NCBI RefSeq assembly: GCF_025567405.1 | Contig: NZ_JAOQKJ010000008.1 | Coordinates: 1-64,000 of the forward strand | Length of the DNA: 64,000 bases | Source of the DNA: Suilimivivens aceti | GTDB lineage: Bacteria; Bacillota; Clostridia; Lachnospirales; Lachnospiraceae | Direction: 5' to 3' | Shown: one piece after another, positions 50,480-60,190 of the stretch | Position numbering within the stretch: position 1 is the first letter of the stretch | Layout: each line of letters begins with the position of its first letter | Translations under genes and position numbers: made by a program | Notes under the pieces: generated by a model | The model's input: only the letters and a program-made list of their open reading frames with translations | What the model was told of the DNA's origin: nothing | Database searches by the model: none

Positions 50480-51415
50480 TTATTCTGCAAATAAAGGAGT
50501 AGACAGATATCTGTCTCCGGAATCGGGAAGCAGGACTACGATGGTCTTCCCCTTATTCTCCGGTCTTGACGCAAGGATTCCTGCTGCCTTCAAAGCTGCA
50601 CCGGAAGAAATACCTACAAGGATTCCTTCACTGACAGCAAACTTCCTGCCCTCTGCAAAAGCATCTTCATTCTCAATGGTGATGACTTCATCATATACCT
50701 TGGTATTCAGGACATCCGGTACAAAGCCTGCACCGATTCCCTGGATCTTGTGAGCACCGGGTGTTCCTTTGGAAAGAACAGGGCTTGTCGCCGGCTCAAC
50801 TGCTACGATCTTCACATCAGGATTCTGCTCCTTCAGATATTCACCAACACCGGTAATGGTTCCGCCGGTACCTACACCAGCTACGAAAATATCAACCTTA
50901 CCGTCAGTCTGATCCCAGATCTCAGGACCTGTGGTAGCCTTGTGCACTGCAGGGTTTGCAGGATTTACGAACTGTCCGAGGATCACAGATCCCGGAATGC
51001 TTTCCTTTAATTCTTCAGCCTTGGCAATAGCACCCTTCATACCCTTGGAGCCGTCTGTCAGTACAAGCTCTGCACCATATGCCTTCAGCAGGTTTCTTCT
51101 TTCAACGCTCATGGTCTCCGGCAGTGTCAGGATTGCCTTATAGCCCCTGGCTGCTGCGACTGCTGCCAGACCGATGCCGGTATTTCCACTGGTAGGCTCA
51201 ATAATGGTAGCGCCTTCCTTCAGGATTCCCTTCTTCTCTGCATCCTCGATCATGGCAAGGGCGATACGATCCTTCACAGATCCTGCAGGATTTAAGTACT
51301 CCAGCTTGGCAAGAATGGTTGCATCAGTGATGCCACTCTTTGCAGCATAACGGTTTAATTTAAGAAGGGGTGTCTTTCCAACTAATTCTAATGAACTTTC
51401 TACAATTTTACTCAT
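50480..51415 (-). CDS. cysK: Cysteine synthase A (O-acetylserine sulfhydrylase)
   Basis: 311 residues, standard length. The PLP lysine is Lys48 in NPAGSVKDRIAL, the substrate loop is EPTSGNTGIGLAA, and the glycine-rich phosphate loop is VAGVGTGGTITGVGEYL near 172. It makes cysteine from O-acetylserine and sulfide. The start follows GAGGATG. It has its own strong promoter containing a palindrome, and lies in the same direction as patB and the metB-like gene. It is probably repressed when cysteine is plentiful. Confidence 0.96.
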   Translation of the reverse strand: MSKIVESSLELVGKTPLLKLNRYAAKSGITDATILAKLEYLNPAGSVKDRIALAMIEDAEKKGILKEGATIIEPTSGNTGIGLAAVAAARGYKAILTLPETMSVERRNLLKAYGAELVLTDGSKGMKGAIAKAEELKESIPGSVILGQFVNPANPAVHKATTGPEIWDQTDGKVDIFVAGVGTGGTITGVGEYLKEQNPDVKIVAVEPATSPVLSKGTPGAHKIQGIGAGFVPDVLNTKVYDEVITIENEDAFAEGRKFAVSEGILVGISSGAALKAAGILASRPENKGKTIVVLLPDSGDRYLSTPLFAE

Positions 51416-51444
51416 TTTTTCATCCTCCGCTTTATTCTATACTA

Positions 51445-51454
51445 TCCTAGTATG
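51445..51454 (-). promoter_or_regulatory. Second CATACTAGGA box in the cysK leader
   Basis: The ten bases are identical to those at 51495-51504 in the promoter, 50 bases apart and so close to five helical turns. The sequence context CATAGTATTCATACTAGGAT resembles the box ahead of the HD-metB-patB operon. Confidence 0.5.
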
Positions 51455-51479
51455 AATACTATGTTTATCTGTTGAGGAT

Positions 51480-51508
51480 ATCATACATCTCTTTTCCTAG
51501 TATGTCAA
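51480..51508 (-). promoter_or_regulatory. cysK promoter with overlapping palindromic operator
   Basis: TTGACA (51503-51508) and TATGAT (51480-51485) are 17 bases apart on the minus strand. The perfect inverted repeat TTCCTA-N9-TAGGAA spans the -35 and spacer, so a bound protein would block RNA polymerase. An Rrf2/CymR-type regulator of sulfur metabolism is the likely ligand by analogy. Confidence 0.75.
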
Positions 51509-51515
51509 TAGGAAT

Positions 51516-52700
51516 TTAAGAATTTTTTATTGCATTTTTGATCCGCCCTAGCGCCTCTGCCAGGGTAGCCCTTGTACAGGCTGCATTGATCCGCTGAAAT
51601 CCCTCTCCACAGGCTCCGAAAATAGCACCACTGTCAAGCCAGAGGCCTGCCTTTCTGACAATCAGATCCTCCAGCTCCTCGCTTGTCAGGGAAAGCCTTC
51701 TGAAATCAAGCCAGAGAAGATAGGTTCCTTCCGGCTTTCTCATCCTGATCTCCGGGATCTGTTCCCTGATATACTGCTCTGCAAAATCGATATTGGCCCT
51801 GACATAAGCCATCATGCCCTGATACCATTCCTCCCCCTGCGCGTAGGCTGTCCTGCAGGCCACAAGTCCAGATGCATTGACCTGACTGTAGCCGGCCGCT
51901 GAGATTTCCTTGACAAACCGCCTTCTCAGGCTGTCATTTGCAATGAAAATATTGGATACCTGAAGTCCTGCGATATTAAAGGTCTTGCTGGGTGCCGTAC
52001 AGGTCACACTGATATCCCTGATTTTATCGCTCAGATCTGCAAATACCTGATGCGTTCCTTCAAAGATAAAGTCTGCATGGATTTCATCACTGACTACGAC
52101 AACATGATTTTCCACACAGATCCTTCCAATTTCAAGGAGACTTTCTCTGTCCCAGACTCTTCCAACCGGATTATGGGGATTACAGAGGAAAAAGAGCTTC
52201 ACCTTTTCATCCTTTACCTTACGTTCAAAATCAGCAAGATCCATTTCATAATGACCATCCTCCTTCTGTACCAGTGTGTTACTGACAAGCTTCCTGCCAT
52301 TGTCCTTGATCACACTGCTGAAGGGATAATAGACCGGCTGCTGGATCATGACAGCCTCTCCCTCTTTTGTGAAGGCTCTCACTGCCATAGCAAGGGCAAA
52401 TACTACACCCGGTGTCTTGACCAGCCACTTTTCTTCCACCTGCCATCCATGCTTCTTTTTCATCCAGTCCCTGATCGCTGCAAAATAATCCTCTTTGGAA
52501 TCGCTGTAGCCATAGATTCCGTGAGCAGCCTGAGCAGCCAGGGCATCCTGGATATAGGAGCTTATCCTGAAATCCATATCTGCCACCCACAAAGGCAATA
52601 TATCCGCTGGCATTCCTCTTTCTACGGCAAAATCATACTTCAGGCAGTCCGTGCCCTTACGTTCTACCGGTGCATCAAAATCAAGATTTCTTTCACTCAT
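51516..52700 (-). CDS. patB: PatB/MalY-type PLP-dependent C-S lyase
   Basis: 394 residues, fold type I aminotransferase family. The PLP lysine is Lys239 in CTAPSKTFNIAGLQ, the aspartate is in VVVSDEIHADF, and NPHNPVGRVW is the substrate/cofactor loop. The N-terminus DILPLWVADMDFRISSYIQD is typical of the MalY/PatB subgroup. It splits cystathionine or cysteine S-conjugates to thiol, pyruvate and ammonia. It follows the metB-like gene by 17 bases, so the two act in sequence in transsulfuration. Confidence 0.92.
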   Translation of the reverse strand: MSERNLDFDAPVERKGTDCLKYDFAVERGMPADILPLWVADMDFRISSYIQDALAAQAAHGIYGYSDSKEDYFAAIRDWMKKKHGWQVEEKWLVKTPGVVFALAMAVRAFTKEGEAVMIQQPVYYPFSSVIKDNGRKLVSNTLVQKEDGHYEMDLADFERKVKDEKVKLFFLCNPHNPVGRVWDRESLLEIGRICVENHVVVVSDEIHADFIFEGTHQVFADLSDKIRDISVTCTAPSKTFNIAGLQVSNIFIANDSLRRRFVKEISAAGYSQVNASGLVACRTAYAQGEEWYQGMMAYVRANIDFAEQYIREQIPEIRMRKPEGTYLLWLDFRRLSLTSEELEDLIVRKAGLWLDSGAIFGACGEGFQRINAACTRATLAEALGRIKNAIKNS

Positions 52701-52717
52701 TCTCTTCTTCCTCCCTT

Positions 52718-53872
52718 TTACTTTGATGCAGCTGTGAAGGCCTGCGCAAGATCTGCGATCAGATCCTCCTTTCCCTCGATCCCCAGAGAAAGCCGCAGTA
52801 CTCTGTCAGTAATTCCATTTTCAAGGAGCTTGTCCTTCGGTACATCTGCATGGGTCTGTGTCACCGGATAAGTGATCAGGCTTTCCGTACCGCCAAGGCT
52901 CTCCGCAAACTGGATCAGCTTGACATGCTCCAGAATCCCCTGTGCACGCTCAGTTGTGTCCACCTCAAAGGTCAGCATCCCGCCAAAGCCTCTTGCCTGC
53001 TTTTTCATCACTTCATATCCCGGATGCTCTGGCAGTCCCGGATAAAGAACCTTTGTCACGCAGCTCTGTCCCTTCAGCCACTCTGCAACCGCCATGGCAT
53101 TTTCCTGTGCACGCTCCATCCGGACAGCCAGTGTCTTAATACCACGCAGGATCAGCCAGCTGTCAAAGGGTGCCAGTGCAGCTCCTGTCGTCTTGTAGAA
53201 GAACCGGAGCTGCTCTTTAACATCCTCTCTGTTTGTCACAAGGAAGCCGGCGATCGTGTCGTTGTGTCCTCCAAGATATTTGGTGCCGCTGTGCACAATA
53301 ATATCAGCGCCCAGTGACAGTGGATTCTGGAAGTACGGAGACAGGAAGGTATTATCCACGATCAGAAGCAGGCCTTTTTCCTTCGTGATCTCCGAGAGCT
53401 TTTTTATATCAGTTATATTCATCATGGGATTGGTGGGGGTTTCCACATAAACTGCCTTTGTATTTTCCTTTATGTAGGGAAGGGGATCTTCCTTTGCCAG
53501 TTCAATGGCTGTGATCTCAATCCCCTTGTTTTTACAGACGCTGTTGAAAAGCCTGATCGTACCACCGTAAAGATCACCGTCTACGATCAGATGATCGCCA
53601 GGCTTAAAGCATTCCATAAGAGTAGCAATGGCTGCCATACCGCTAGCAAAGGCAATAGCATCACAACCGCCCTCCAGTGAAGCCACAATCCTTTCAAGCT
53701 GTTCTCTCGTTGGATTCTGCAGTCTCGTATAATCATAGCCGGTGCTTCTTCCTACCCCATAGTGGGCAAAGGTTGCCGTCTGGTAAATAGGAAAACTGAC
53801 TGAGCCAAAATCTTTATCCTTATTCTTTTCTTCTTCAAGATGCAGACATCTTGTTTCTACTGTATATTCCAT
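52718..53872 (-). CDS. Cys/Met metabolism PLP enzyme (cystathionine gamma-synthase/lyase type)
   Basis: 384 residues. The PLP lysine is Lys198 in IIVHSGTKYLGGHNDTIAG. The cofactor loop FASGMAAIATLME lies near 75, TRLQNPTREQLE near 49 and VETPTNPMMNITDI near 143. MetB, MetC, MGL and CGL share these features, so the exact reaction is open. Its partner PatB is a beta-lyase, which favours gamma-synthase or gamma-lyase here. It starts 27 bases after the HD gene, in the order HD, this gene, patB, then cysK with its own promoter. Confidence 0.9.
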   Translation of the reverse strand: MEYTVETRCLHLEEEKNKDKDFGSVSFPIYQTATFAHYGVGRSTGYDYTRLQNPTREQLERIVASLEGGCDAIAFASGMAAIATLMECFKPGDHLIVDGDLYGGTIRLFNSVCKNKGIEITAIELAKEDPLPYIKENTKAVYVETPTNPMMNITDIKKLSEITKEKGLLLIVDNTFLSPYFQNPLSLGADIIVHSGTKYLGGHNDTIAGFLVTNREDVKEQLRFFYKTTGAALAPFDSWLILRGIKTLAVRMERAQENAMAVAEWLKGQSCVTKVLYPGLPEHPGYEVMKKQARGFGGMLTFEVDTTERAQGILEHVKLIQFAESLGGTESLITYPVTQTHADVPKDKLLENGITDRVLRLSLGIEGKEDLIADLAQAFTAASK

Positions 53873-53899
53873 TGTGTTCTTCTCCCTTATGCTTTTTCT

Positions 53900-54490
53900 T
53901 TATGCCTCTTCCTTTTTCATGGTCTCTGCAACATCCGCCTCACAGCTCCTCATAGCCTCCAGTGTCCTTGTCAGCAGTTCATCCAGCGGGATTCCCATCA
54001 TCTCTGCACCCTTTTCGATAACCTCTCTGGAGCAGCCTGCTGCAAAGCCCTTGCTCTTGTACTTTTTCTTCAGGGATTTCAGCTCCATATCCTGTACACT
54101 GCCAGAGGGTCTCATCAATGCTGCCGCACCGATCAGGCCTGTAAGCTCATCTACCGCATACAACACCTTTTCCATCTCGTGCTCCGGCCTGATATCTACG
54201 GTAAGCTCATAGCCATGGCTGCAGACAGAATGGATGATATCCTCAGACACACCTGCTGCCCTTAACAGCTCCGGTGCTTTGATACAGTGCTGCTCCGGAT
54301 ACTGTTCAAAATCAATATCATGCAAAAGTCCTACTATACCCCAATGCTCTTCTTCCTCTCCGTAGCCGCACTCCCTGGCAAAGCAGCGCATGACACCTTC
54401 TACGGTCAGACCATGCTGAATATGAAAGGACTCCTTATTATACTTTTTTAACAGGGCAAAAGCCTCGTCTCTTGTAATTCCATCTTCCAT
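53900..54490 (-). CDS. HD-domain hydrolase
   Basis: 196 residues. The HD motif is HWGIVGLLHDIDFEQYPEQH (about 48-67), with the upstream metal histidine in ESFHIQHGLTVEGVM and a later SHGYEL. The arrangement matches the HDIG/HDOD-less phosphohydrolases annotated in many Firmicutes. The C-terminal part is helical and acidic. The substrate is unknown; nucleotides or phosphorylated metabolites are usual for the fold. It is first in the sulfur amino acid operon but is probably not itself a sulfur enzyme. Confidence 0.85.
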   Translation of the reverse strand: MEDGITRDEAFALLKKYNKESFHIQHGLTVEGVMRCFARECGYGEEEEHWGIVGLLHDIDFEQYPEQHCIKAPELLRAAGVSEDIIHSVCSHGYELTVDIRPEHEMEKVLYAVDELTGLIGAAALMRPSGSVQDMELKSLKKKYKSKGFAAGCSREVIEKGAEMMGIPLDELLTRTLEAMRSCEADVAETMKKEEA

Positions 54491-54515
54491 TTTGTTTGTC
54501 CTCCTTTATATACAT

Positions 54516-54536
54516 AATTCCTATCGGTATACTATG
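54516..54536 (-). promoter_or_regulatory. CymR-like box downstream of the HD operon promoter
   Basis: On the minus strand it reads CATAGTATACCGATAGGAAT. It shares CATAGTAT and TAGGA with the second box in the cysK leader. It covers roughly +8 to +28 of the transcript. Confidence 0.45.
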
Positions 54537-54550
54537 CTTATTTTCTTCTG

Positions 54551-54579
54551 ATTATAGCACAGCGCATTTATCCTGTAAA
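54551..54579 (-). promoter_or_regulatory. Promoter of the HD-metB-like-patB operon
   Basis: TTTACA (54574-54579) and TATAAT (54551-54556) are 17 bases apart on the minus strand, about 60 bases before the HD start codon. Confidence 0.75.
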
Positions 54580-54653
54580 CGAGAGAATACAGAAAACGGC
54601 AGTGTCTTCTGCTTCTCTGCAGAACCGCTGCCGTTTTCCCTTTTCTTTTTATC

Positions 54654-56231
54654 CTACATTTTAAACAGAGTCTTCATCAGTCCCCTCCCAAGAGAGGCTC
54701 CTACATTACCGCCAAGCTTCTTCCCAAAGCTGCCACCTACGGATTTGCCGAGAGTATTCCCGATCTCTCTTCCTATTGTCCCGGCCGCACTGCCTGCCAC
54801 CTGATTGACTGCAGATCTTGTTCTCTTCCTCTGGCGCTCCGCTTCCTTTTCCTTCTGCTTCTGAAGAGCTGCTTCCTCCTTCGCCTGAAGCTTTTTCGCC
54901 TCAGACTCTTCTTTTGCCTTCTGCGCTTCTGCTGCATCTGTCAGTGATTTTCTCTGCAGAAATTCATAAGCAGAATCCCTGTCAAAATTTTCCTCATATT
55001 TGCTGTAAAGAAGACTCTCTCTGATCTCCCTTTCTCTCTCTGCATCCGTAATGGCACCCATCCGGCTCTGGGGCGGCAGGATCTTACATTTCTTCACTAC
55101 AGTCGGGATCCCTTCTTCGTCCAGCACAGAGATCAGTGCTTCTCCAATTCCAAGGCTTGTCAATGTTTCATAAGTATCAAACTCCGGATTTTCCCGGAAG
55201 GATGCTGCAGCTGCCTTCGCCTTCTTCTGCTCTGCCGGTGTATAGGCATGAAGGGCATGCTGGATCTTATTGCCAAGCTGGGCAAGCACGCCATCCGGAA
55301 TATCCTTGGGACTCTGGGTTACAAAGTAAATGCCGACCCCCTTAGAGCGGATCAGCTTCACCATCTGTTCCACCTTCTCAAGCAGTACCCTTGGCGCTGT
55401 ATTAAAAAGCATATGGGCTTCATCAAAGAAAAAGACCATTTTCGGCTTTTCTGCATCACCTGTTTCCGGCAGTGTTTCAAACAGCTCAGACATCATATAG
55501 AGCAGGAAGGTGGCATACATGGCAGGACGTCCAATGAGCTTCTGACAATCCAGGATCTGGATCCTGCCACGTCCCGTATTGTCTGTGCTCAGCCAGTCCC
55601 TGATATCTAATGCCGGCTCCCCAAAGAAGAGCTCTGCTCCCTCTGCCTCCAGTGCGATGATCGCCCTGATAATGGCTCCGAGGCTCTGCCTGGAAATATT
55701 GCCATAGGTCAGGGAAAACTCCTTTGCATTGTCACCCACATACTGCAGCATGGCTTTCAGATCCTTGGTATCGATCAGAAGCAGCTCCTGATCATCTGCG
55801 ATCTTAAAGATGACAGTCAGGATATCCGTCTGGGTGTCATTCAGATCAAGGATCCGTGACAGCAGGAGCGGTCCCATTTCAGATACTGTCGTACGAAGAG
55901 GCATACCCTTCTCTCCATAAATATCAAAGAAATTGACAGGGTACTTTTTCAGGGAAAATCCAAGTTCAGAAAGTCCAAGCTTTTCTACACGGCTTCTGAT
56001 ATTCTCATTGTTTTCCCCCTCAAGACACATACCTGCAAGGTCACCCTTCACGTCTGCCAGAAAGACCGGAACACCACAGTCGCTGAAGGACTCTGCCAGT
56101 ACTTTTAAGGTAATAGTCTTACCGGTTCCCGTAGCACCCGCGATCATACCGTGGCGGTTTGCCATTTGGGGATAGATAAATACCTTTTCTTCCCCGGATC
56201 TGCCAATCAGTATTTTGTTTTCAATAAACAT
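54654..56231 (-). CDS. HerA-like ATPase, DUF853 family
   Basis: 525 residues from MFIENKILIG after GGGAGGGGA. Walker A is AGATGTGKTITL (31-42) and Walker B lies in KMVFFFDEAHMLF (near 270). VGIYFVTQSPKDIPDGVLAQ and LGNKIQHALHAYTPAEQKKA are the C-terminal motor motifs of the HerA/FtsK-like class. A charged coiled coil (about 420-480) precedes a Gly-rich end with repeated GxxxGxxLG, suited to membrane contact or self-assembly. The family is widespread with no assigned role and is not a DNA translocase by proof. It is monocistronic. Confidence 0.87.
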   Translation of the reverse strand: MFIENKILIGRSGEEKVFIYPQMANRHGMIAGATGTGKTITLKVLAESFSDCGVPVFLADVKGDLAGMCLEGENNENIRSRVEKLGLSELGFSLKKYPVNFFDIYGEKGMPLRTTVSEMGPLLLSRILDLNDTQTDILTVIFKIADDQELLLIDTKDLKAMLQYVGDNAKEFSLTYGNISRQSLGAIIRAIIALEAEGAELFFGEPALDIRDWLSTDNTGRGRIQILDCQKLIGRPAMYATFLLYMMSELFETLPETGDAEKPKMVFFFDEAHMLFNTAPRVLLEKVEQMVKLIRSKGVGIYFVTQSPKDIPDGVLAQLGNKIQHALHAYTPAEQKKAKAAAASFRENPEFDTYETLTSLGIGEALISVLDEEGIPTVVKKCKILPPQSRMGAITDAEREREIRESLLYSKYEENFDRDSAYEFLQRKSLTDAAEAQKAKEESEAKKLQAKEEAALQKQKEKEAERQRKRTRSAVNQVAGSAAGTIGREIGNTLGKSVGGSFGKKLGGNVGASLGRGLMKTLFKM

Positions 56232-56349
56232 CGTTTCCCCTCCCGATAAAGCGTATGCCCTTCTACAGTCCGCAGAAGGGCAGTCCATAAATTAAATTCA
56301 GTTTACCGCACACGGGATATATTTGTCAAAGCCTGTCTGCATATAATGC

Positions 56350-58347
56350 TTAGCTCAGCTCAGACAGACCCGTATACAGCTCATAATAGCGTCCCTTCTG
56401 TACAAGCAGATCCTCATGGTCACCACGTTCAATGATCTCGCCATTCTCCAGTACCATGATGGCATTTGCATTTCTTACGGTAGAAAGTCTGTGTGCGATC
56501 ACAAGGGTGGTTCTCTGTGCCATCAGTCTGTCCATTCCCTTTTCAATATGCTTCTCAGTTCTGGTATCAACAGAGCTGGTTGCCTCATCCAGGATCAGGA
56601 TCGGTGCTTTGGAAATGGCAGCTCTTGCAATATTGATAAGCTGTCTCTGTCCCTGACTTAGGTTTGCGCCATCTCCTTCCAGCAAGGTATCATATCCATT
56701 TTCCAGGCGCATGATAAAGGAATGGGCACTGGCCGTCTTCGCAGCCTGCTCTACCTCTTCATCTGTGGCATCAAGCCGTCCATAACGGATATTTTCTCTC
56801 ACTGTTCCGGTAAAGAGGTGTGTATCCTGCAGCACCATGGCGATACTTCTTCTCAGGTCATCTCTCCTGATCGCTGTTACCGGAATGCCATCAACAGTGA
56901 TACTGCCTTCGTTAATATCATAGAAGCGGTTGATCAGATTGGTAATCGTCGTTTTTCCTGCCCCTGTAGATCCTACAAAGGCAATCTTCTGTCCCGGCTT
57001 TGCATACAGGGACACATGCTTTAAGATCGTTTTGTCCGGATTGTAGCCAAAGGTTACATCTTCCAGGGTAACGGCACCGTTTACCTTCTTATAATAATAC
57101 TCTGCATCCTCGCGCAGAATATCTGTCATGATCCTCTGATCCTTTGCTGCTGCATTCGTCTTCGGGATCACATAGCAGAAGCCTTCTTCCTCTTCTCTGA
57201 TGGCAATGGCATCCGCCGCATCTTCTGCTTCCGGTGCTTCATCCATTACTGCAAAAACTCTCTCTGCGCCTGCCAGTGCGGAAAAGATCGTGTTGACCTG
57301 CATAGCGATCTCATTCAGCGGTCTTGAGAACTGTCTGGAATAGTTTACAAACACAGTCAGTCCACCGATATCAAAGCCACGCAGTACACAGAGGATACCA
57401 CCGATACACGCTGTCAGGGAGTAGCTCACCTGTCCCATATTTCCCATCACAGGTCCCATGATACCACCAAAAAACTGTGCTTTGATCTGTTTTCCACGAA
57501 GATCAGTGTTCAGGTAATCGAACTCCTCCTTTGCCTCTTCCTCGTGGCAGAATACCTTGACAACCTTCTGTCCGGTTACAGTCTCTTCAATATAACCGTT
57601 CAGGGTACCAAGTGCAGCCTGCTGTGCACGGTAATACTTCCGGCTCATGCTTCCGATCTTCTTTACTGCCTGCAGCATCAGAGGGATCATCACAACTGTG
57701 ATCAGTGTCAGCCATACATTGGTATACAGCATCAGGCTGAAGGTTCCGATGATACTGATCAGACCGGAGATCATCTGTACTACAGTATTATTCAGCATTT
57801 CCCCTACTGCATCCACATCATTGGTGAAACGGCTCATCAGATCGCCGTGGTTATTGGTATCGTAATATCTGACCGGCAGCTTCTGCATCTTTTGGAACAG
57901 CTCATTACGCAGTTTCTGGATCGCATTCTGGGAAATACCGATCATGATCTTCTGCTGCATATATTGCGCCAGTGTTCCGACCAGATATATCATAAGCATC
58001 ACAAGGACACCCTTTAGCAGAAATGCCACGCTTCCGTTCTCAGACGTCAGTCCATTGATGATAGGGCGGAGCATATAGGAGCCTGCCAGGTTTGCTGCTG
58101 TTCCTGCGATCACACAGAAAAATACAAGAAACAGCTTTCCCTTTTCATGGGCAATGTAGGAAAGCAGCCTTCCTATTGTCTTTTTCAGGTTCTTTGGCTT
58201 TCCGCCCATTCCCTGTCTGGCTCCATTCCGTCCATCTCTCCGTCCGCCGGGTACGCCCCCTGGCATACCGCCCGGCGTTTCGTCATTCTTCGGATTTAAG
58301 CGGCTTTCATATTTTTTCTTCAGATATTCAAGCTTTTCTTCTCTCAC
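56350..58347 (-). CDS. ABC exporter half-transporter (multidrug type), second subunit
   Basis: 665 residues. An unusual basic Gly-rich N-terminal extension (about 1-55, GGMPGGVPGGRRDGRNGARQ) precedes six membrane helices (about 60-380). The nucleotide domain follows, with Walker A VGSTGAGKTT near 457, signature LSQGQRQ near 560 and LILDEATSSVDTRTE near 580. The GTG start overlaps the stop of the partner gene (GTGA). With its partner it should form a heterodimeric exporter like BmrCD, expelling drugs or lipids. It lies under MarR-type control through the operon. Confidence 0.93.
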   Translation of the reverse strand: MREEKLEYLKKKYESRLNPKNDETPGGMPGGVPGGRRDGRNGARQGMGGKPKNLKKTIGRLLSYIAHEKGKLFLVFFCVIAGTAANLAGSYMLRPIINGLTSENGSVAFLLKGVLVMLMIYLVGTLAQYMQQKIMIGISQNAIQKLRNELFQKMQKLPVRYYDTNNHGDLMSRFTNDVDAVGEMLNNTVVQMISGLISIIGTFSLMLYTNVWLTLITVVMIPLMLQAVKKIGSMSRKYYRAQQAALGTLNGYIEETVTGQKVVKVFCHEEEAKEEFDYLNTDLRGKQIKAQFFGGIMGPVMGNMGQVSYSLTACIGGILCVLRGFDIGGLTVFVNYSRQFSRPLNEIAMQVNTIFSALAGAERVFAVMDEAPEAEDAADAIAIREEEEGFCYVIPKTNAAAKDQRIMTDILREDAEYYYKKVNGAVTLEDVTFGYNPDKTILKHVSLYAKPGQKIAFVGSTGAGKTTITNLINRFYDINEGSITVDGIPVTAIRRDDLRRSIAMVLQDTHLFTGTVRENIRYGRLDATDEEVEQAAKTASAHSFIMRLENGYDTLLEGDGANLSQGQRQLINIARAAISKAPILILDEATSSVDTRTEKHIEKGMDRLMAQRTTLVIAHRLSTVRNANAIMVLENGEIIERGDHEDLLVQKGRYYELYTGLSELS

Positions 58348-60077
58348 TGTCCGCTCGCCTCCTTATCCATCTGTGAATAATAAATCTCCTGGTAAGCCTC
58401 GCAGGTCTTAAGCAGCTCCTCATGCGTACCCTTTCCCACGATCTCACCTTCATCCAGCACAAGGATCTCATCCGCTTCCATGACAGAAGTGATCCTCTGT
58501 GCGATAATGATCTTTGTTGTTTCCTTTAAAAGTCCGGAGAAGCTTTCTCTGATCTTTGCTTCTGTTGCCGTATCTACCGCACTGGTAGAATCATCCAGGA
58601 TCAGGATCTTCGGCTTCTTAAGAAGTGCTCTTGCGATACAGAGTCTCTGCTTCTGACCGCCGGATACATTGACACCGCCCTGTCCAAGCTCTGTTTCATA
58701 GCCTTCTGTAAAGTCTCTGACAAAGCCTGCCTGCGCAGCTGCTGCCGCCTTTTCCACCTCTTCCTCAGAAGCATTTTCATCTCCCCACATGAGATTTTCA
58801 CGGATCGTTCCTGAGAAAAGGACATTCTTCTGCAGTACCATTCCAACGCCCTCTCTCAAATGCTCCAGCGAGTACTCTTTGACATTGACCCCGTCAACCA
58901 GAACTTCTCCTTCATCCGGATCATAAAGCCTTGGGATCATCTGTACCAGTGTGGTCTTGCCGCTTCCCGTAGAGCCAATGATGCCAAGGATCTTCCCACT
59001 GTCTATTTTGAAATTGATATGGGAAAGGACAGGCTCCTTGTTTTCTTTATAATAACGGAAGGAAACATCCTTAAACTCTACAGTTCCATTCTCTACCCTC
59101 TTATCCTTCTGAGCGCTGTTTTCATCTGTCAGATCAATCCTGGCATCCAGCACCTCTGTGATCCTGTGCAGGGATGCCATTGCCCTTGAGCTCTGCAGAA
59201 GCACTATGGCAAGCATCATCAGGGACATCAATATCTGTACAATATAAGTAGTAAAGGCTGTCAGGTCACCGACCGGCATCCTGCCGACAAGGATCTGCTT
59301 TCCGCCAAACCATACCACACCAAGAGTCGTCAGGTTCATCATCAGCATCATGATCGGCATATTCAGGATCACTACATTAAAGGCACTTAAGCTGGATTTC
59401 TTCAGATCCTCATTGGCCCTTGAAAACTTCTCCTCCTCATAATCTCCCCTGACAAAGGACTTGATCACACGGACATTTGTCAGCATCTCCTGGATCGTGG
59501 AATTCAGCGTATCCAGCTTTTTCTGCATGATGGTAAATCTGGGAAATGCTGTTTTGATCACAATTCCGATCAGGATCACAAGGATCGGGATCACTACAAG
59601 GATCACTGCTGCCAGCTCTCTGTTCATCATAAATGCCATGATCAGCGCCCCGATCAGCATACCAGGCGCCCGGAGCATCATACGGAGCGCCATATTGATC
59701 AGGTTCTGTACCTGGGTTACATCGTTGGTCAGTCTGGTTACCAGTGAACCGGTATTGTACTGATCCAGATTGGCGAAGGAAAATTTCTGTACCTTCTCAA
59801 AGGTATCCTTCCTGATATCTGCTGCAAAGCTGATCGCCGCCTTGGCCGCAAAGTAAGCACCGCCGATTCCTCCTGCCATCATCAGAAGAGCAGTCACTAC
59901 CATGACAATCCCCATAGTGATGATATAGGGTACATCCTGGTTTGCTGCTCCGATATTAATGATATTTGCCATAAACTTCGGCAAAAGCACCTCTCCGATG
60001 ACTTCCACGATCATCAGCAGAGGTCCGCATATAAATGCCGGTAAATACGGCTTTATATACTTCCAGTATCTTTTCAT
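58344..60077 (-). CDS. ABC exporter half-transporter (multidrug type), first subunit
   Basis: 577 residues: six membrane helices (about 15-320), then the nucleotide domain. Walker A is GIIGSTGSGKTTLVQMI near 372, the signature is VSGGQKQRL near 478, and Walker B is KILILDDSTSAVD, in which Asp stands in place of the catalytic Glu after the Walker B Asp. That makes one degenerate ATP site, as expected for the heterodimer with the 56350 gene, which keeps LILDEATSS. The gene overlaps its partner by four bases and follows the marR gene by about 110 bases. GAGGAGA precedes the ATG. Confidence 0.94.
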   Translation of the reverse strand: MKRYWKYIKPYLPAFICGPLLMIVEVIGEVLLPKFMANIINIGAANQDVPYIITMGIVMVVTALLMMAGGIGGAYFAAKAAISFAADIRKDTFEKVQKFSFANLDQYNTGSLVTRLTNDVTQVQNLINMALRMMLRAPGMLIGALIMAFMMNRELAAVILVVIPILVILIGIVIKTAFPRFTIMQKKLDTLNSTIQEMLTNVRVIKSFVRGDYEEEKFSRANEDLKKSSLSAFNVVILNMPIMMLMMNLTTLGVVWFGGKQILVGRMPVGDLTAFTTYIVQILMSLMMLAIVLLQSSRAMASLHRITEVLDARIDLTDENSAQKDKRVENGTVEFKDVSFRYYKENKEPVLSHINFKIDSGKILGIIGSTGSGKTTLVQMIPRLYDPDEGEVLVDGVNVKEYSLEHLREGVGMVLQKNVLFSGTIRENLMWGDENASEEEVEKAAAAAQAGFVRDFTEGYETELGQGGVNVSGGQKQRLCIARALLKKPKILILDDSTSAVDTATEAKIRESFSGLLKETTKIIIAQRITSVMEADEILVLDEGEIVGKGTHEELLKTCEAYQEIYYSQMDKEASGQ

Positions 60078-60190
60078 TCTTCCATCTCCTCTTTTTTCTT
60101 ATCCTGAAGCTCCTGCAGGTGCACATCTGAACCATGCGTTGCTGTCATTTGGGTGCTCACCGCCAGTTCCGTTCCCTGCTGCCTCTTCTC

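Noticed and set aside
60078..60190. 27-codon GTG ORF between marR and the first ABC gene, ending in an ATGA overlap
   Set aside because: The overlap is attractive, but the start lacks a good ribosome binding site and the peptide shows no resemblance to known leaders. The region may simply be an mRNA spacer.
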